Below, piece after piece: positions 44,165-53,240 of a stretch of 64,000 nucleotides of DNA. A program made the translations under genes and the position numbers. The notes under the pieces are model-generated. The model had not been told where the DNA came from, searched no databases, and saw only the letters and a program-made list of their open reading frames with translations. Positions within the stretch are counted from its first letter, which is position 1, and each line of letters starts with the position of its first letter. The stretch comes from Chitinispirillaceae bacterium (GTDB lineage: Bacteria; Fibrobacterota; Chitinivibrionia; Chitinivibrionales; Chitinispirillaceae). The stretch lies in contig JAFGIN010000122.1 of NCBI GenBank assembly GCA_016929595.1, forward strand, positions 1-64,000, read 5' to 3'.

Positions 44165-45256
44165 CTAAAATAGTAACGTCAAACCAATACCAGTACATAA
44201 GCCAATCGTAATACCAGCTGAAGCATTTACCCGCTGAATACTCTTTTCGCGAAGATCGCGTTCGGTAGTATAATCTGTCTGAGCTTTGAGTTTATTTCCT
44301 GGGCTAATAACAGTACTCCTGCTCATATTACTATACTCATCCATCTTTTTAAGATGATTTTCTGTCCTCACATGGTTTACAATCCACGAAGCAGCTCCAC
44401 CCAGCGCCATGGCTCCCATCAAGGAAAGTCTCACCCGTTTTCTTAATAGTAGTATATCGTTGTCATGATTATTGTAATTAAAAAGTTGCGAAAAGGATGC
44501 TCTTGTACGTCTTTGCGTTTTTCCGTATGAAGAATCCACTACGACAGATGCCGCCTCAGAGAAAACAGCAATAGCCATACCTCCGGTAGTGTCTTTCAGT
44601 CCAACTGGGGAAACGGTACTGTCCGGAGCCTCTGCAACCGACAATGTTTCTTCTTTAATGGAAGACGGTTCCACCTTCGGGATATTGGAAAAGGGTTCGT
44701 TGTCCTTTACCTGAGAATACTGACAATCAACTATATCCATATTTTTTGTGTTTTCAGCGAACCAGCAATTTTCAATAATGACATCTGGTTTTCTTGAGGT
44801 AATACCGTAGGTGGAATATTTAATCTTTACGTTACGAAATAGTATATATCCCGCCTGCTGTGTTATAAAAATTCCATTCCAGTCATCGGGACTGGCAAGA
44901 TGTGGTGCATCGTGTTTATAGTCAATATCGTAGACTGAACTGAATGTGACAGGCTCATCCTCGGTACCTTCAACCGATAACGAGCCCATTACCTTAAAAC
45001 CTGTAAGATTACTGAACAATAGAACAACCCCCGCAGGAATAACTACACTGCCATTCTCCGGGATATATATATCTTCTATAACAATATAGGGATTACCACT
45101 TCTGGTAAATGTGTTTGTCGTAATATTACCCTTAACCATTGTAGCAGCCGAAACTGTAAACGCGAAACTGATTAATACCAAGACAACAACAGCTATAATC
45201 AGACTATCAGAATGTAATTTCATATTACCTTTAATATGCTTATAATATGTATTCAT
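44165..45256 (-). CDS. Secreted or membrane-bound right-handed beta-helix protein
   Basis: The 363-residue product has a signal or anchor sequence (LIIAVVVLVLISFAFTVSA) preceded by about 15 residues; an in-frame ATG at 45223 (MKLHSDS) is an equally possible start. The next 150 residues have parallel beta-helix rungs (IVIEDIYIPENGSVVIPAGV, FKVMGSLSVEGTEDEPVTF, DWNGIFITQQAGYILFRNVK), as in DUF1565-type proteins. The C-terminal part has a short hydrophobic segment (LMGAMALGGAASWIVNHV) and a second at the end (ITIGLCTGIGLTLLF), so it may be membrane-bound. It sits 17 bp from the large lipoprotein gene and 21 bp from the kinase gene. Its function is unknown; a related beta-helix gene is at 58028. 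Confidence 0.65.
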   Translation of the reverse strand: MNTYYKHIKGNMKLHSDSLIIAVVVLVLISFAFTVSAATMVKGNITTNTFTRSGNPYIVIEDIYIPENGSVVIPAGVVLLFSNLTGFKVMGSLSVEGTEDEPVTFSSVYDIDYKHDAPHLASPDDWNGIFITQQAGYILFRNVKIKYSTYGITSRKPDVIIENCWFAENTKNMDIVDCQYSQVKDNEPFSNIPKVEPSSIKEETLSVAEAPDSTVSPVGLKDTTGGMAIAVFSEAASVVVDSSYGKTQRRTRASFSQLFNYNNHDNDILLLRKRVRLSLMGAMALGGAASWIVNHVRTENHLKKMDEYSNMSRSTVISPGNKLKAQTDYTTERDLREKSIQRVNASAGITIGLCTGIGLTLLF

Positions 45257-45273
45257 ATAAAATCACCTTAACA

Positions 45274-48200
45274 TCAGTCTATACCATCTCGATATTTAAA
45301 ACGTTCTATATCAATTTTGTTTTCAGTGATAGGATAGCCGAAAATCTTAATTTTGTCCAGCTTTCCTATATATTTGCAAGTATCAGAACTACTTTTCGCT
45401 CCAAATATCATGTTACTGTTCCTGTTGAATAACCTTGTTGATTCCAATACATCCTTTGTACGTATTGAGGTTGTATCACACACCCATGTTTCAATCTTGA
45501 ATTTAGTAGAGGTAACAGCAACCAACTTATATACAAAGAAATACCACTGTTGACATTTAATCTTCAGTGCATCTGTATTTTTTGACGCATCTCCATTGAA
45601 AATCGATGTAACACGTAATGTATCACCTTTCAAGGAATCCAGCCTGGCTCCCGAATTGCTTACCCAGAAAAGATACTGTCCTTTCATACTCTCTGTCCGG
45701 AACCAGAATGAAACAGTAAATTCATTTCCAGGGAAAAAGGGAAATTCAGGTGTTTGAAGATAATGATCACCTCTAAATATTGCTACGGTATCGATACCAT
45801 TTGGCGTCATGGCTGACGATGAGCAAATAGCAGTACCGGTCAGATCCAGTTGATATCTCGACTTTAATGTACTTTCATTTCTCAAAAGGTAATCCGTTGT
45901 AGCAAAGAATGGATAGGATGCAAAAGGATTTATACTATCAACATAAACCGTATCAATGAAAGTTGTATCACATTTCCCATTTCCCATATCATGTGCGTAA
46001 TATACTGTTGGACTTCGCGGAAATTTGTTGATCGAAGGGGTACTATCAACGTAAGAACTTTTGTAATTATTTTCAAACCACTTCCAATCGTTGGCAGGAA
46101 CTGCTGGCGAAGGAGATACAAGTCTCAATTTTGCTGTATCGCCTATTATCGTTAAATCTGTTTCGATCAACTTTGCCTGAACAAACGTATAGTTCTTAAC
46201 TGTATTAGGTATGCAAATAGTTGTAGCACACTGGCCTTCTGCACGCAAATAATATGTTGTTGTTACATTGGGAGTGACAACAATTGACGCGCCGGTTCCC
46301 GCGACCGCTGAATTATCTCCACAACTGCCTTTATACCATTTCCATTGCGCCCCCGTACCAAGTATGCCTCCTGCAAAGCTGAGAACGCTTGGTACACCAG
46401 GGCATACTGTTGACGGATTCGCAAACATGACACTAGGTGGGATGGAATTTGTATTTACGGAAATAGCTATTGCTGCACACCTGGTAGTATCACCTGGTCC
46501 TTCAGCACGAACATAATAGGTGGTTGTAGCCTGAGGCGTAACTGTTATTGTATCACCCTTCCCGACAAATGACCCTTCACAAGCTGCAGAATACCACACC
46601 CACGACGTACTGTCCCCATAAAGCACTCCCCCCGAAACCACAAGCGTTGCTGAATCACCCGCACACATTTGAGCGGATCCTGAAATTATAGAGATTCCTG
46701 TTGGATGTATAGAATGCTTTTTCATAATTGTTATGACAGCGCACCTTGTTGTATCTCCAGGACCTTCAGCACGGACATAATAGGTCGTTGTCGCCAGTGG
46801 TGTAACTGTTATTGTATCACCCTTTCCGACAAATGATCCTCCACAAGCTGCAGAATACCACACCCACGATGTACTGTCCCCATAAAGTGCTCCCCCCGAA
46901 ACCACAAGCGTTGCTGAATCACCCGCAAACATCTGAGCAGATCCTGAAATTATTGAGATTCCCGTTGGATGTACAGAATGCCTTTTTACACTTAAAACGG
47001 CCCCTGTACTTGTGTCACAATTAACTGTATTATAAACAATACATCTGACAGACGCTTTATCATCTGGCAACAAAGCAATCGTAGAGAATTTCGAAGCCAC
47101 TGCTCCATTCACCGAAGTATCGCCTTTAATCCATTGGTATTTAAGATCAAGACCTGTAGCCATTACCAAAAATGCAACTGAATCTCCCTCAAAAACACTC
47201 CTGCTTACCGGTTGCACAGTAATAGCAACAGAATCAGCTTTGAACAATGCAGTAATCTTGGCGGAATCATCCATCACGGTAACAGTAGTCCTTACAGACA
47301 GCGAATCAGCTGTAATAACCTTTCCAGAAGTGCTCCACCTGACGAAGTGGTACCCATCGTCAGCAACAGCAGCAATTTCAAGCACCGTACCGTGATCAAT
47401 TTTTGTGGTTATTGGCGGCGTTACCGTTCCATGACCATCACTCACCAGAAAAAAAGAATATTGATCGAGCTCAAACTCTGCCCGGATTTCATGCGATGCC
47501 CGAACATCTTTAAAACAATAGGTCGGAATCCTGCCTTTGCTGAGCCCATCAACTATGACATCCGCAATATGATAACCGGTATTCGGGAAAATGTTACAAA
47601 TCGCTGAATCAGGAAAACTGAGCTCAATAGTATCAGAAGATGTTATTTCAGAAATTGTATGCTTAACATTATGATATAAAGCATCGACATACCCCCCCTT
47701 ACCTGAAGCAATCACGATGGAATTCAAAATCGAATTTTTACGAACAGTATAACTGAATTTTACCTCTTTAGTCAAGACTCCGTTATCTGTAACAGTAAAA
47801 GAAATCGTATCGGTACCAGTATCACCAATTGCAGTATTCAGCGTCAGTGTCGCCTTGCCCCGATGTCCATCAACAAATTGTAACAATAAAGCATTTTGAG
47901 GTTTGTCATCACAATGTAATGAAAGACCTGTATCACCATCTATATTTGAAAAATGGATCTCCAGTAATAATGGCTCCCCCTCAACCACAACGGTATCACC
48001 TTTAATCGAATCAATTACCGGTTCCAAATCCACATATTCGACATCAGCTCTAAAGAAAAATGTATCACTCCGGATTTTTTGACTATTTGTCACAACAATC
48101 GGGATAGTATATGTTCCCGGGTACCCAAGAGGTAAAAAATTGAGTGTCGCGGTGTCTTTACCATTGCGTATCAGGTTAAGTGAAGAACTGCTGAACATTT

Positions 48201-48774
48201 TTCTATATTCGAATAGACCGGGAATGAAAAAATCAAGTGAATCCTCAGATGGTCCCACCGCTTTAAGCCCGATTAAACATGCAACATCCTCATTAAATGT
48301 TGTATCTATTGAAGGGGTGGAAAATAAAATCTTCATCTGTATAGCACATTGCTTTTTGATGGGAAGGAGTCCATTTGCATAGCCGATCACTGTAATAGTT
48401 CTCCTCATAGTATCAGTAACAGTATCTGGCTCTGTCCATAGTATGTCAGTCCATGAGAAACGATATGGCAATATCTCCTTAAACGAATCAACTTCAGTTT
48501 TAATTACTATTGCAATAGAATCAAACTGTGATAAACCAGCCATAAGTATCTTTAACCGGTATTGCCTGCCAATATCAACTATTTTCAATGTATCTATGGT
48601 TTCTGGTGAAAAAGCAATTTCCGAATTGTCCAATGAAGAAACAAGATAAACGTTCATCTCCATACCCTTTGGCGCTATTGGATCCACTGGTTCATAACAG
48701 GTCAGTAGAAATAGCGAAGCTGCAATCAAAACGAATATGCACTCTATTCGCATCAGGTTCATAAGGTTTATCAT
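45274..48774 (-). CDS. Large surface lipoprotein with Ig-like, InlB-type and LamG-like domains
   Basis: I prefer ATG 48774 because GGAGG lies six bases before it; the ATG at 48780 touches that site. The product has 1166 residues. The signal ends in SLFLLTC, a lipobox. Then come bacterial Ig-like sandwiches, two InlB/Listeria-Bacteroides B-repeat units (NTGYHIADVIVDG; DDGYHFVRWSTSG), an Ig domain (VQPVSRSVFEGDSVAFLVMA) and three SPRB/PKD-like units (SATLVVSGG ... TTTYYVRAEGPGDTTRC), two of them almost identical. The end is a concanavalin/LamG-like fold (FTVSFWFRTESMKGQYLFWV). This suits an adhesin or surface sensor. It heads the row ending in the two kinases. Confidence 0.75.
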   Translation of the reverse strand: MINLMNLMRIECIFVLIAASLFLLTCYEPVDPIAPKGMEMNVYLVSSLDNSEIAFSPETIDTLKIVDIGRQYRLKILMAGLSQFDSIAIVIKTEVDSFKEILPYRFSWTDILWTEPDTVTDTMRRTITVIGYANGLLPIKKQCAIQMKILFSTPSIDTTFNEDVACLIGLKAVGPSEDSLDFFIPGLFEYRKMFSSSSLNLIRNGKDTATLNFLPLGYPGTYTIPIVVTNSQKIRSDTFFFRADVEYVDLEPVIDSIKGDTVVVEGEPLLLEIHFSNIDGDTGLSLHCDDKPQNALLLQFVDGHRGKATLTLNTAIGDTGTDTISFTVTDNGVLTKEVKFSYTVRKNSILNSIVIASGKGGYVDALYHNVKHTISEITSSDTIELSFPDSAICNIFPNTGYHIADVIVDGLSKGRIPTYCFKDVRASHEIRAEFELDQYSFFLVSDGHGTVTPPITTKIDHGTVLEIAAVADDGYHFVRWSTSGKVITADSLSVRTTVTVMDDSAKITALFKADSVAITVQPVSRSVFEGDSVAFLVMATGLDLKYQWIKGDTSVNGAVASKFSTIALLPDDKASVRCIVYNTVNCDTSTGAVLSVKRHSVHPTGISIISGSAQMFAGDSATLVVSGGALYGDSTSWVWYSAACGGSFVGKGDTITVTPLATTTYYVRAEGPGDTTRCAVITIMKKHSIHPTGISIISGSAQMCAGDSATLVVSGGVLYGDSTSWVWYSAACEGSFVGKGDTITVTPQATTTYYVRAEGPGDTTRCAAIAISVNTNSIPPSVMFANPSTVCPGVPSVLSFAGGILGTGAQWKWYKGSCGDNSAVAGTGASIVVTPNVTTTYYLRAEGQCATTICIPNTVKNYTFVQAKLIETDLTIIGDTAKLRLVSPSPAVPANDWKWFENNYKSSYVDSTPSINKFPRSPTVYYAHDMGNGKCDTTFIDTVYVDSINPFASYPFFATTDYLLRNESTLKSRYQLDLTGTAICSSSAMTPNGIDTVAIFRGDHYLQTPEFPFFPGNEFTVSFWFRTESMKGQYLFWVSNSGARLDSLKGDTLRVTSIFNGDASKNTDALKIKCQQWYFFVYKLVAVTSTKFKIETWVCDTTSIRTKDVLESTRLFNRNSNMIFGAKSSSDTCKYIGKLDKIKIFGYPITENKIDIERFKYRDGID
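46474..46984 (-). repeat. Two nearly identical 250-bp intragenic direct repeats
   Basis: Segments about 46474-46722 and 46738-46984, offset by about 264 bp, are roughly 90% identical. Each encodes one HPTGISIISGSAQM ... YYVRAEGPGDTTRC unit of the lipoprotein. This marks a recent in-gene duplication and a site prone to copy-number change. Confidence 0.8.
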
Positions 48775-48780
48775 GACCAT

Positions 48781-49457
48781 CCTCCATCGATAAGTACACT
48801 TTAGCTTTAAAATCTGATTATGTTAGACAGTAACAGGTCTTTTTTAGAAGTTTTACGATCGTTCATCCGTTGTCATTTTCAGAAAACATCTGATGTAACA
48901 TATTCTAACCTTGTTGTCGTACTGCTTTGTTCCATATCGGTTTTCTTACAAAGCAAGATACTATATTGACTTCATTTGATGCAAATGTTTGATAATTAAT
49001 TCTTCGAGCTTTCTGAATTTGTCTATTACTCAGACAGTAATACTTATATCCTCCTCAGCGTATCTCTTGAATAATCCTGATGATAGGCTTGTGTTTTCAG
49101 GATTCTGTCTCCTGAATTCTGGTTAACTGTTTCTAAATAGTATTTACTAATATGGACCGCAAAAGCGGGAAGTGGGGGTACGAGAGAGCATCTTTACGAC
49201 CAAAGATCAGTTTCCCCTCACTTTGAAGCGGTGGTTGTCGTCGATGTTTTTTTCACTCAAATCTCAATGTATTACCGTTTTATATTCAAATTGGAATTAC
49301 TAACTGCCTGGCTCACGTTTTTGGTTTTTGTCATATTTTATGTAGACAGGCACCCGCGAGCAGGAAGTAGAGGTAGAAACAGGAAATGTGGAGGAATATA
49401 AATGAAGTGTTAAAAACGATGCAGTTGTAGATCCTTTGTTATAATTATACTATAATT
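48781..49457. other. Gene-free region upstream of the lipoprotein operon and brnTA
   Basis: I see no gene here. It holds the second copy of the 93-bp hairpin element (49150-49242) and an AT-rich, probable promoter stretch before brnT at 49435-49457. Confidence 0.45.
49150..49242 (+). repeat. 93-bp dispersed hairpin element, copy 2
   Basis: It aligns without gaps to 5445-5537. CCGC and GCGG form the outer pair, and AAGTGGGGG pairs with CCCCTCACTT. Loop positions differ from copy 1 while the stems are kept. Confidence 0.6.
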
Positions 49458-49756
49458 ATGAATAAACTTGCCTTCGAATGGGATGCAAAAAAAGCCGCTT
49501 CGAATTTTCTGAAACACTGGATATCATTTGATGAGGCGCTTCAACGATATTCTATGATAAGTTCGCAAGGGAGTTTGATGATCCTGATCACTCCCAGAAA
49601 GAGTATCGATTCATCCTTTTAGGTATCAGCAGAAACTTGCGTGTTTTAATCGTTGTATTCTGCCATAGAGACAATGAAAATAAAATTAGAATCATCTCGG
49701 CTCGTAAGGCAAATAAAGAAGAATCCCAATATTATTTCCGGAAAGAATCAAAATGA
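49458..49756 (+). pseudogene. brnT: brnT-type toxin gene broken by a one-base frameshift
   Basis: From ATG 49458 the frame reads KLAFEWDAKKAASNFLKHWI and SFDEAL, the BrnT start, then leaves the family. In the next frame BrnT continues as TIFYDKFAREFDDPDHSQKE and FILLGISRNLRVLIVV, ending KIRIISARKANKEE ... RKESK at 49756. The break lies near 49545, where one base is missing. The stop overlaps the brnA start by 4 bp (ATGA), the normal operon. BrnT toxins are RelE-like RNases. As read, only a 47-residue useless product would form, so the toxin is probably dead unless this is a sequencing error. Confidence 0.85.
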
Positions 49757-49968
49757 GGAAAAGCTATGATTTTGAAAAAATGAAAAGTCGTAAAGACCCC
49801 TATGCCAAAAGATTAAAAAAGCAGATAACTATCAGAGTAGGAATTGATACAATCGATTACTTCAAGGACATGGCGGAACAAACGGGCGTACCTTATCAAA
49901 ACTTGATTGATTCTTATCTCGCCGATTGCGCGGCTAGCCATCGTAAATTGCATATGAAATGGGTTTGA
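49753..49968 (+). CDS. brnA: BrnA-type antitoxin (ribbon-helix-helix)
   Basis: The 71-residue product begins RKSYDFEKMKSRKDPYAKRL and contains KKQITIRVGIDTIDYFKDMA, then TGVPYQNLIDSYLADCA, the BrnA/CopG-like pattern. BrnA binds its own promoter and neutralises BrnT. Here BrnT is frameshifted, so BrnA stands without an active partner. A fragment of a second copy survives at 14192-14266. Confidence 0.88.
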   Translation: MRKSYDFEKMKSRKDPYAKRLKKQITIRVGIDTIDYFKDMAEQTGVPYQNLIDSYLADCAASHRKLHMKWV

Positions 49969-49992
49969 GCACCATTCTTAGTATTTCTTGAT

Positions 49993-50361
49993 TTACATAA
50001 AAATATCATATTTTATATAGAATGTGCTTCTGGTCTTCTTAAAATCTGTAATACATTCACGACCATTTTGGTTTATGTAAACTTCTCCTGTTTTTTCGGT
50101 TATTTTGAGCATGATTGTATCTAATTCTCTTCCGTATATAAATATTTCACTTGGTAGCATATGCAAACAGCTAAAGTCCACTGAATATTCTCCATTGTCT
50201 GTTCGAAACTTCCCTCCATTGCAAGTCCTTGTGTTATTTTTAACGATTACCACAACTTCTTTTTCGTTAATATTAAAATTGATCTTACCATTTACATGTA
50301 AATTATAAATCTTATCACATCTTAATGTTATAAGAAGTAAGAAAAACGCTATTTCCTTCAC
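49993..50361 (-). CDS. Small secreted protein of unknown function
   Basis: I do not recognise the family. The 122-residue product starts with a short signal peptide (KEIAFFLLLITLRC) and then alternates beta strands (KINFNINEKEVVVIVKNNT; GEYSVDFSCLHMLPSEIFIY). There are several Cys (CNGG, FSC, REC) after the signal. Its strong AT bias and position near broken toxin genes suggest an acquired gene. There is no clear operon partner. Confidence 0.45.
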   Translation of the reverse strand: MKEIAFFLLLITLRCDKIYNLHVNGKINFNINEKEVVVIVKNNTRTCNGGKFRTDNGEYSVDFSCLHMLPSEIFIYGRELDTIMLKITEKTGEVYINQNGRECITDFKKTRSTFYIKYDIFM

Positions 50362-50481
50362 TTTTTAAACTCCAAAATTTATGTAAGCCGAGCACCCGCA
50401 GCGCTGGATTTACTACACGGCCTGAAGGCACATTCCACACGTTTTGAGTTTTGTCACACTTAGTCATATCTCCCGCGCGGA

Positions 50482-51414
50482 TTACTCCTCTGATGCAACC
50501 CTGCCCAGCCTCATCTTCCGCACATTCTCAAGACCAACTATTCCATACGGATTACCTGCCTGGTCAGCGATTGTGTACAATCGCTGTGCGACATCGAGCT
50601 TTTCATATTTTACTGCGATGTTGCCGCCAAATACTGCAAGATCGCCGAAATCGGGGAAAAGTTCTATGCCCTTTCGGGCTTCTTCAAGTGCAACGAGGTC
50701 ATTACCTGTTTTTTCAAGAAGAATACAGATACGATAGTAAAGACTCCTGTTTTGAGGCTCTTTTTCCAGTGTTCTTTTTACGTAGTAAAGTGCCCGTTCA
50801 AAATTGTTATCCTGTTCATACATGTCCGAAAGCATATAATCAACATATATTTCATTCTCCCCTGCATCCGGATATTTCATAAGCCATGCGATCGCGGTCT
50901 CGTTATCGTCAAGGTCACGGTACATTTCAGCAAGCGCAATGTAGGATTCATCCTTATCCGGATACTGTGCAGCCAGCCTTTCAAACGCCACGACAGCATC
51001 AGGGATCGCTCCTGCCTTGCGGAAGCATACCGCCTGAATCAACAGCGCCTTGTCATCATCGGGTTTGAGCTCCAGCGCCCTGCTCAGTGATGCGATACAC
51101 TCTCCGATATCTTCAAGGGTGAAATAGACAATTGCAAGATTGAGATGTCCTCTGAAAAAATCGGGTGCAAAATTCAGCGCCGCTTTGTAGTATACGACGC
51201 ATTGAGGTAAACTGTCAAGTTGAAAATAAGCGTTTGCACAGTTAAAATAACAGATCGCCCTGTTCTCACCATCGAGCGCAGCTTTTTTATATAACACGAC
51301 GGCATCTTTATATTTGCCTGCATTATACGCAGCATCAGCCTTAGCCTGTAGAGGCCCGGCCATAACTGCTTTCCCGAGAAAAACCAATAAAATCAGTATC
51401 GTTATCTTTTTCAT
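50482..51414 (-). CDS. Periplasmic TPR protein of the TtpC/TonB operon
   Basis: I choose ATG 51414 (MKKITILILLVFLGKAVMA), which gives a clean signal peptide; an in-frame ATG 27 bp upstream adds residues before it. The 310-residue product has about eight tetratricopeptide repeats (ADAAYNAGKYKDAVVLYKKA; ICYFNCANAYFQLDSLPQCV; FRGHLNLAIVYFTLEDIGEC; ALYYVKRTLEKEPQNRSLYY). It is the last gene of the DUF3450-TtpC-ExbB-ExbD-TonB-TPR row, the same order as Vibrio TonB2/TtpC-type systems. A 157-bp gap with GTATCG/CGATCC short repeats (51450-51520) separates it from tonB. Confidence 0.85.
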   Translation of the reverse strand: MKKITILILLVFLGKAVMAGPLQAKADAAYNAGKYKDAVVLYKKAALDGENRAICYFNCANAYFQLDSLPQCVVYYKAALNFAPDFFRGHLNLAIVYFTLEDIGECIASLSRALELKPDDDKALLIQAVCFRKAGAIPDAVVAFERLAAQYPDKDESYIALAEMYRDLDDNETAIAWLMKYPDAGENEIYVDYMLSDMYEQDNNFERALYYVKRTLEKEPQNRSLYYRICILLEKTGNDLVALEEARKGIELFPDFGDLAVFGGNIAVKYEKLDVAQRLYTIADQAGNPYGIVGLENVRKMRLGRVASEE

Positions 51415-51571
51415 ATGTCTTATAAATCCCGACCCGGACATAGTAGTTATCGGGGTCGCTGTCGGTATCGGTATCGGGATCGATCCTCAATTACTGCGTT
51501 TCTCGATTCCGATTCCGAAATAAAACCCTGTTCTTTGTATCATCAGGCCGTCCAGACACCCCGTCCACATC

Positions 51572-52204
51572 TCAAGAATCGAGTTTATACTCAATAACCT
51601 GCTTCTTCTTCTGCATTACCGGGACCCCCTGATTACGCGCCGGTTTAAACCGCCACGTTTTTAACACTTTGAGCGCTTCCGTTTTAAATGATGCGTGCGG
51701 TGAAGAAACGATGTCAATACTTGTCACCTTGCCATCAGTTCCGATAACGATAATCGCTTCAAGTAATCCCTCTATACCAAGCTCCCGTGCGCGCTGTGGA
51801 TATTGCGGAACAGGAGTGGAAACCGCAATCGCGTCTTCATCGGTTTCTCCTTCATTAAACACTACCGCATCCATGTTCCCCTGCTGCTCGACCGCAACTC
51901 CGTCACCACCGCCGATAGCAAGATCGGGAGTAAATTTAAAATTCATCCTCCCAGACATCCCTTTCTGCCCTGATGGCGACCGGATCTGCCTGGTTCTTCG
52001 CTGCACCTCTTTTTTTTCCTCTTTCTTTGGCTGACGTAGTATCTCTGCTACAATTCTCGGTCCGGATACACTTTCTTTTTTATACTCCTCTTTTCCAAGG
52101 AGAGAATGGGCCAGCGGAATGATGACAAATAACAGGAAACATACCACGACGGCGATGACCGCCTTGATAATAAACTCCCCAATTCCTGCCAGAAACTTAC
52201 GCAT
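51572..52204 (-). CDS. tonB: TonB energy-transducer protein
   Basis: The 210-residue product has an N-terminal membrane helix (FIIKAVIAVVVCFLLFVIIP), a charged middle and a TonB C-terminal domain (PVPQYPQRARELGIEGLLEA, VIGTDGKVTSIDIVSSPHAS, LKVLKTWRFKPARNQGVPVM). It couples the ExbB/ExbD proton channel to outer-membrane receptors. There is no Pro/Lys spacer of the enterobacterial kind, so the periplasmic reach is short, as in TonB2-type proteins. It starts four bases after exbD. Confidence 0.92.
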   Translation of the reverse strand: MRKFLAGIGEFIIKAVIAVVVCFLLFVIIPLAHSLLGKEEYKKESVSGPRIVAEILRQPKKEEKKEVQRRTRQIRSPSGQKGMSGRMNFKFTPDLAIGGGDGVAVEQQGNMDAVVFNEGETDEDAIAVSTPVPQYPQRARELGIEGLLEAIIVIGTDGKVTSIDIVSSPHASFKTEALKVLKTWRFKPARNQGVPVMQKKKQVIEYKLDS

Positions 52205-52208
52205 TCAC

Positions 52209-52619
52209 CTATTCCTTATCTGCGGCGATGGAAACTTTCTGTGCGCCTGAGAGCGCGCATTGATCCATGACCTGAACAGCTTTACCGATAGCTGCCTCCT
52301 GATCCGCGATGATCACCACCGTCAGATCCGGTCGTTTTGCTGTCTCCTGTCCTATGAGTGTTTTAAGTCTGTCAATACTGATCTGACGTCCATGCACATG
52401 AATTGTCCCTTCACGGGTAATACCAACCAGAAGCGTTTTCTGCCCCTGACTGACCGCAGTCTGAGCTTTTGGCTTCGTAACATCAACACCGGTCTGGCGA
52501 TTAAAGTTGGTGGTAACCACGAAGAAAATCAGTAGTATGAATACCATATCGATCAGCGGCCCCATATTGATATCTGCGGATGCATTATTATTTTGAACCA
52601 AACCGTAATCTTGAAACAT
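52209..52619 (-). CDS. exbD: ExbD/TolR biopolymer transport protein
   Basis: The 136-residue product has the ExbD pattern: an N-terminal DINMGPLIDMVFILLIFFVV with the proton-carrying Asp, then KTLLVGITREGTIHVHGRQI and LTVVIIADQEAAIGKAVQVM. It forms the proton channel with ExbB. Three bases separate it from exbB. Confidence 0.93.
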   Translation of the reverse strand: MFQDYGLVQNNNASADINMGPLIDMVFILLIFFVVTTNFNRQTGVDVTKPKAQTAVSQGQKTLLVGITREGTIHVHGRQISIDRLKTLIGQETAKRPDLTVVIIADQEAAIGKAVQVMDQCALSGAQKVSIAADKE

Positions 52620-52622
52620 ACT

Positions 52623-53231
52623 CTATTCTACACTTTTTAATGGTGACAGTTTTCCTGTAATCTCCTCAAAATCCTTTATAATGAGGTTTAACAGCGCCGT
52701 TTTTTTATTAGACAGATGATTCACAAAAATCATTATCGGAAAGGCGACAGTCAGACCGGCTTGAGTAGTCAGTAAAGCAACAGAAATTCCTTCAGCGGTG
52801 AGCGCTGGATTCCCGACACCGAAACTCATGATAACCCTGAATGTCTCGACCATCCCCATCACCGTACCTAACAGGCCAAGAAGCGGAGCAATAGAAACAA
52901 GCGCATTCATCGATGTGAAATGACGATCCAGATGCGGTACTGTACATATCAGAAACTCCCGGAAATTATTTCTGCATACCGAGCTATTTCCTTTTGTCAA
53001 TTGCTTCAGCAGCGTATCATACTCCTGAAAACCGACCGGTTTCTCAACAAGTTGTTTTTGAAAGACCATTTCTGCATTTTTCAAAAAGCGTCTCCGGTAT
53101 CTTCCCATTCTATTGAGAAAGAGAGCTTTATCAACAGCAGTGTACACAGCAACAATTCCGACCGCAAAAATGATCCACATCAGAACGCCACCATCACTCT
53201 GGAAACCAAGAAAGAGCCCCAGCAGATCCAT
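52623..53231 (-). CDS. exbB: ExbB/MotA/TolQ proton channel protein, short form
   Basis: The 202-residue product has three membrane spans. The first is in GGVLMWIIFAVGIVAVYTAV. The family core is LVSIAPLLGLLGTVMGMVET, and GISVALLTTQAGLTVAFPIM ends the channel. It is the second ExbB of the operon, after the longer TtpC-like one, nine bases apart. Confidence 0.92.
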   Translation of the reverse strand: MDLLGLFLGFQSDGGVLMWIIFAVGIVAVYTAVDKALFLNRMGRYRRRFLKNAEMVFQKQLVEKPVGFQEYDTLLKQLTKGNSSVCRNNFREFLICTVPHLDRHFTSMNALVSIAPLLGLLGTVMGMVETFRVIMSFGVGNPALTAEGISVALLTTQAGLTVAFPIMIFVNHLSNKKTALLNLIIKDFEEITGKLSPLKSVE

Positions 53232-53240
53232 ATTTGTCCT

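Noticed and set aside
51440-51520. GTATCG/CGATCC-rich tract as a possible phase-variable repeat
   Set aside because: The units are irregular and lie between genes without a start codon or promoter that they would clearly switch.
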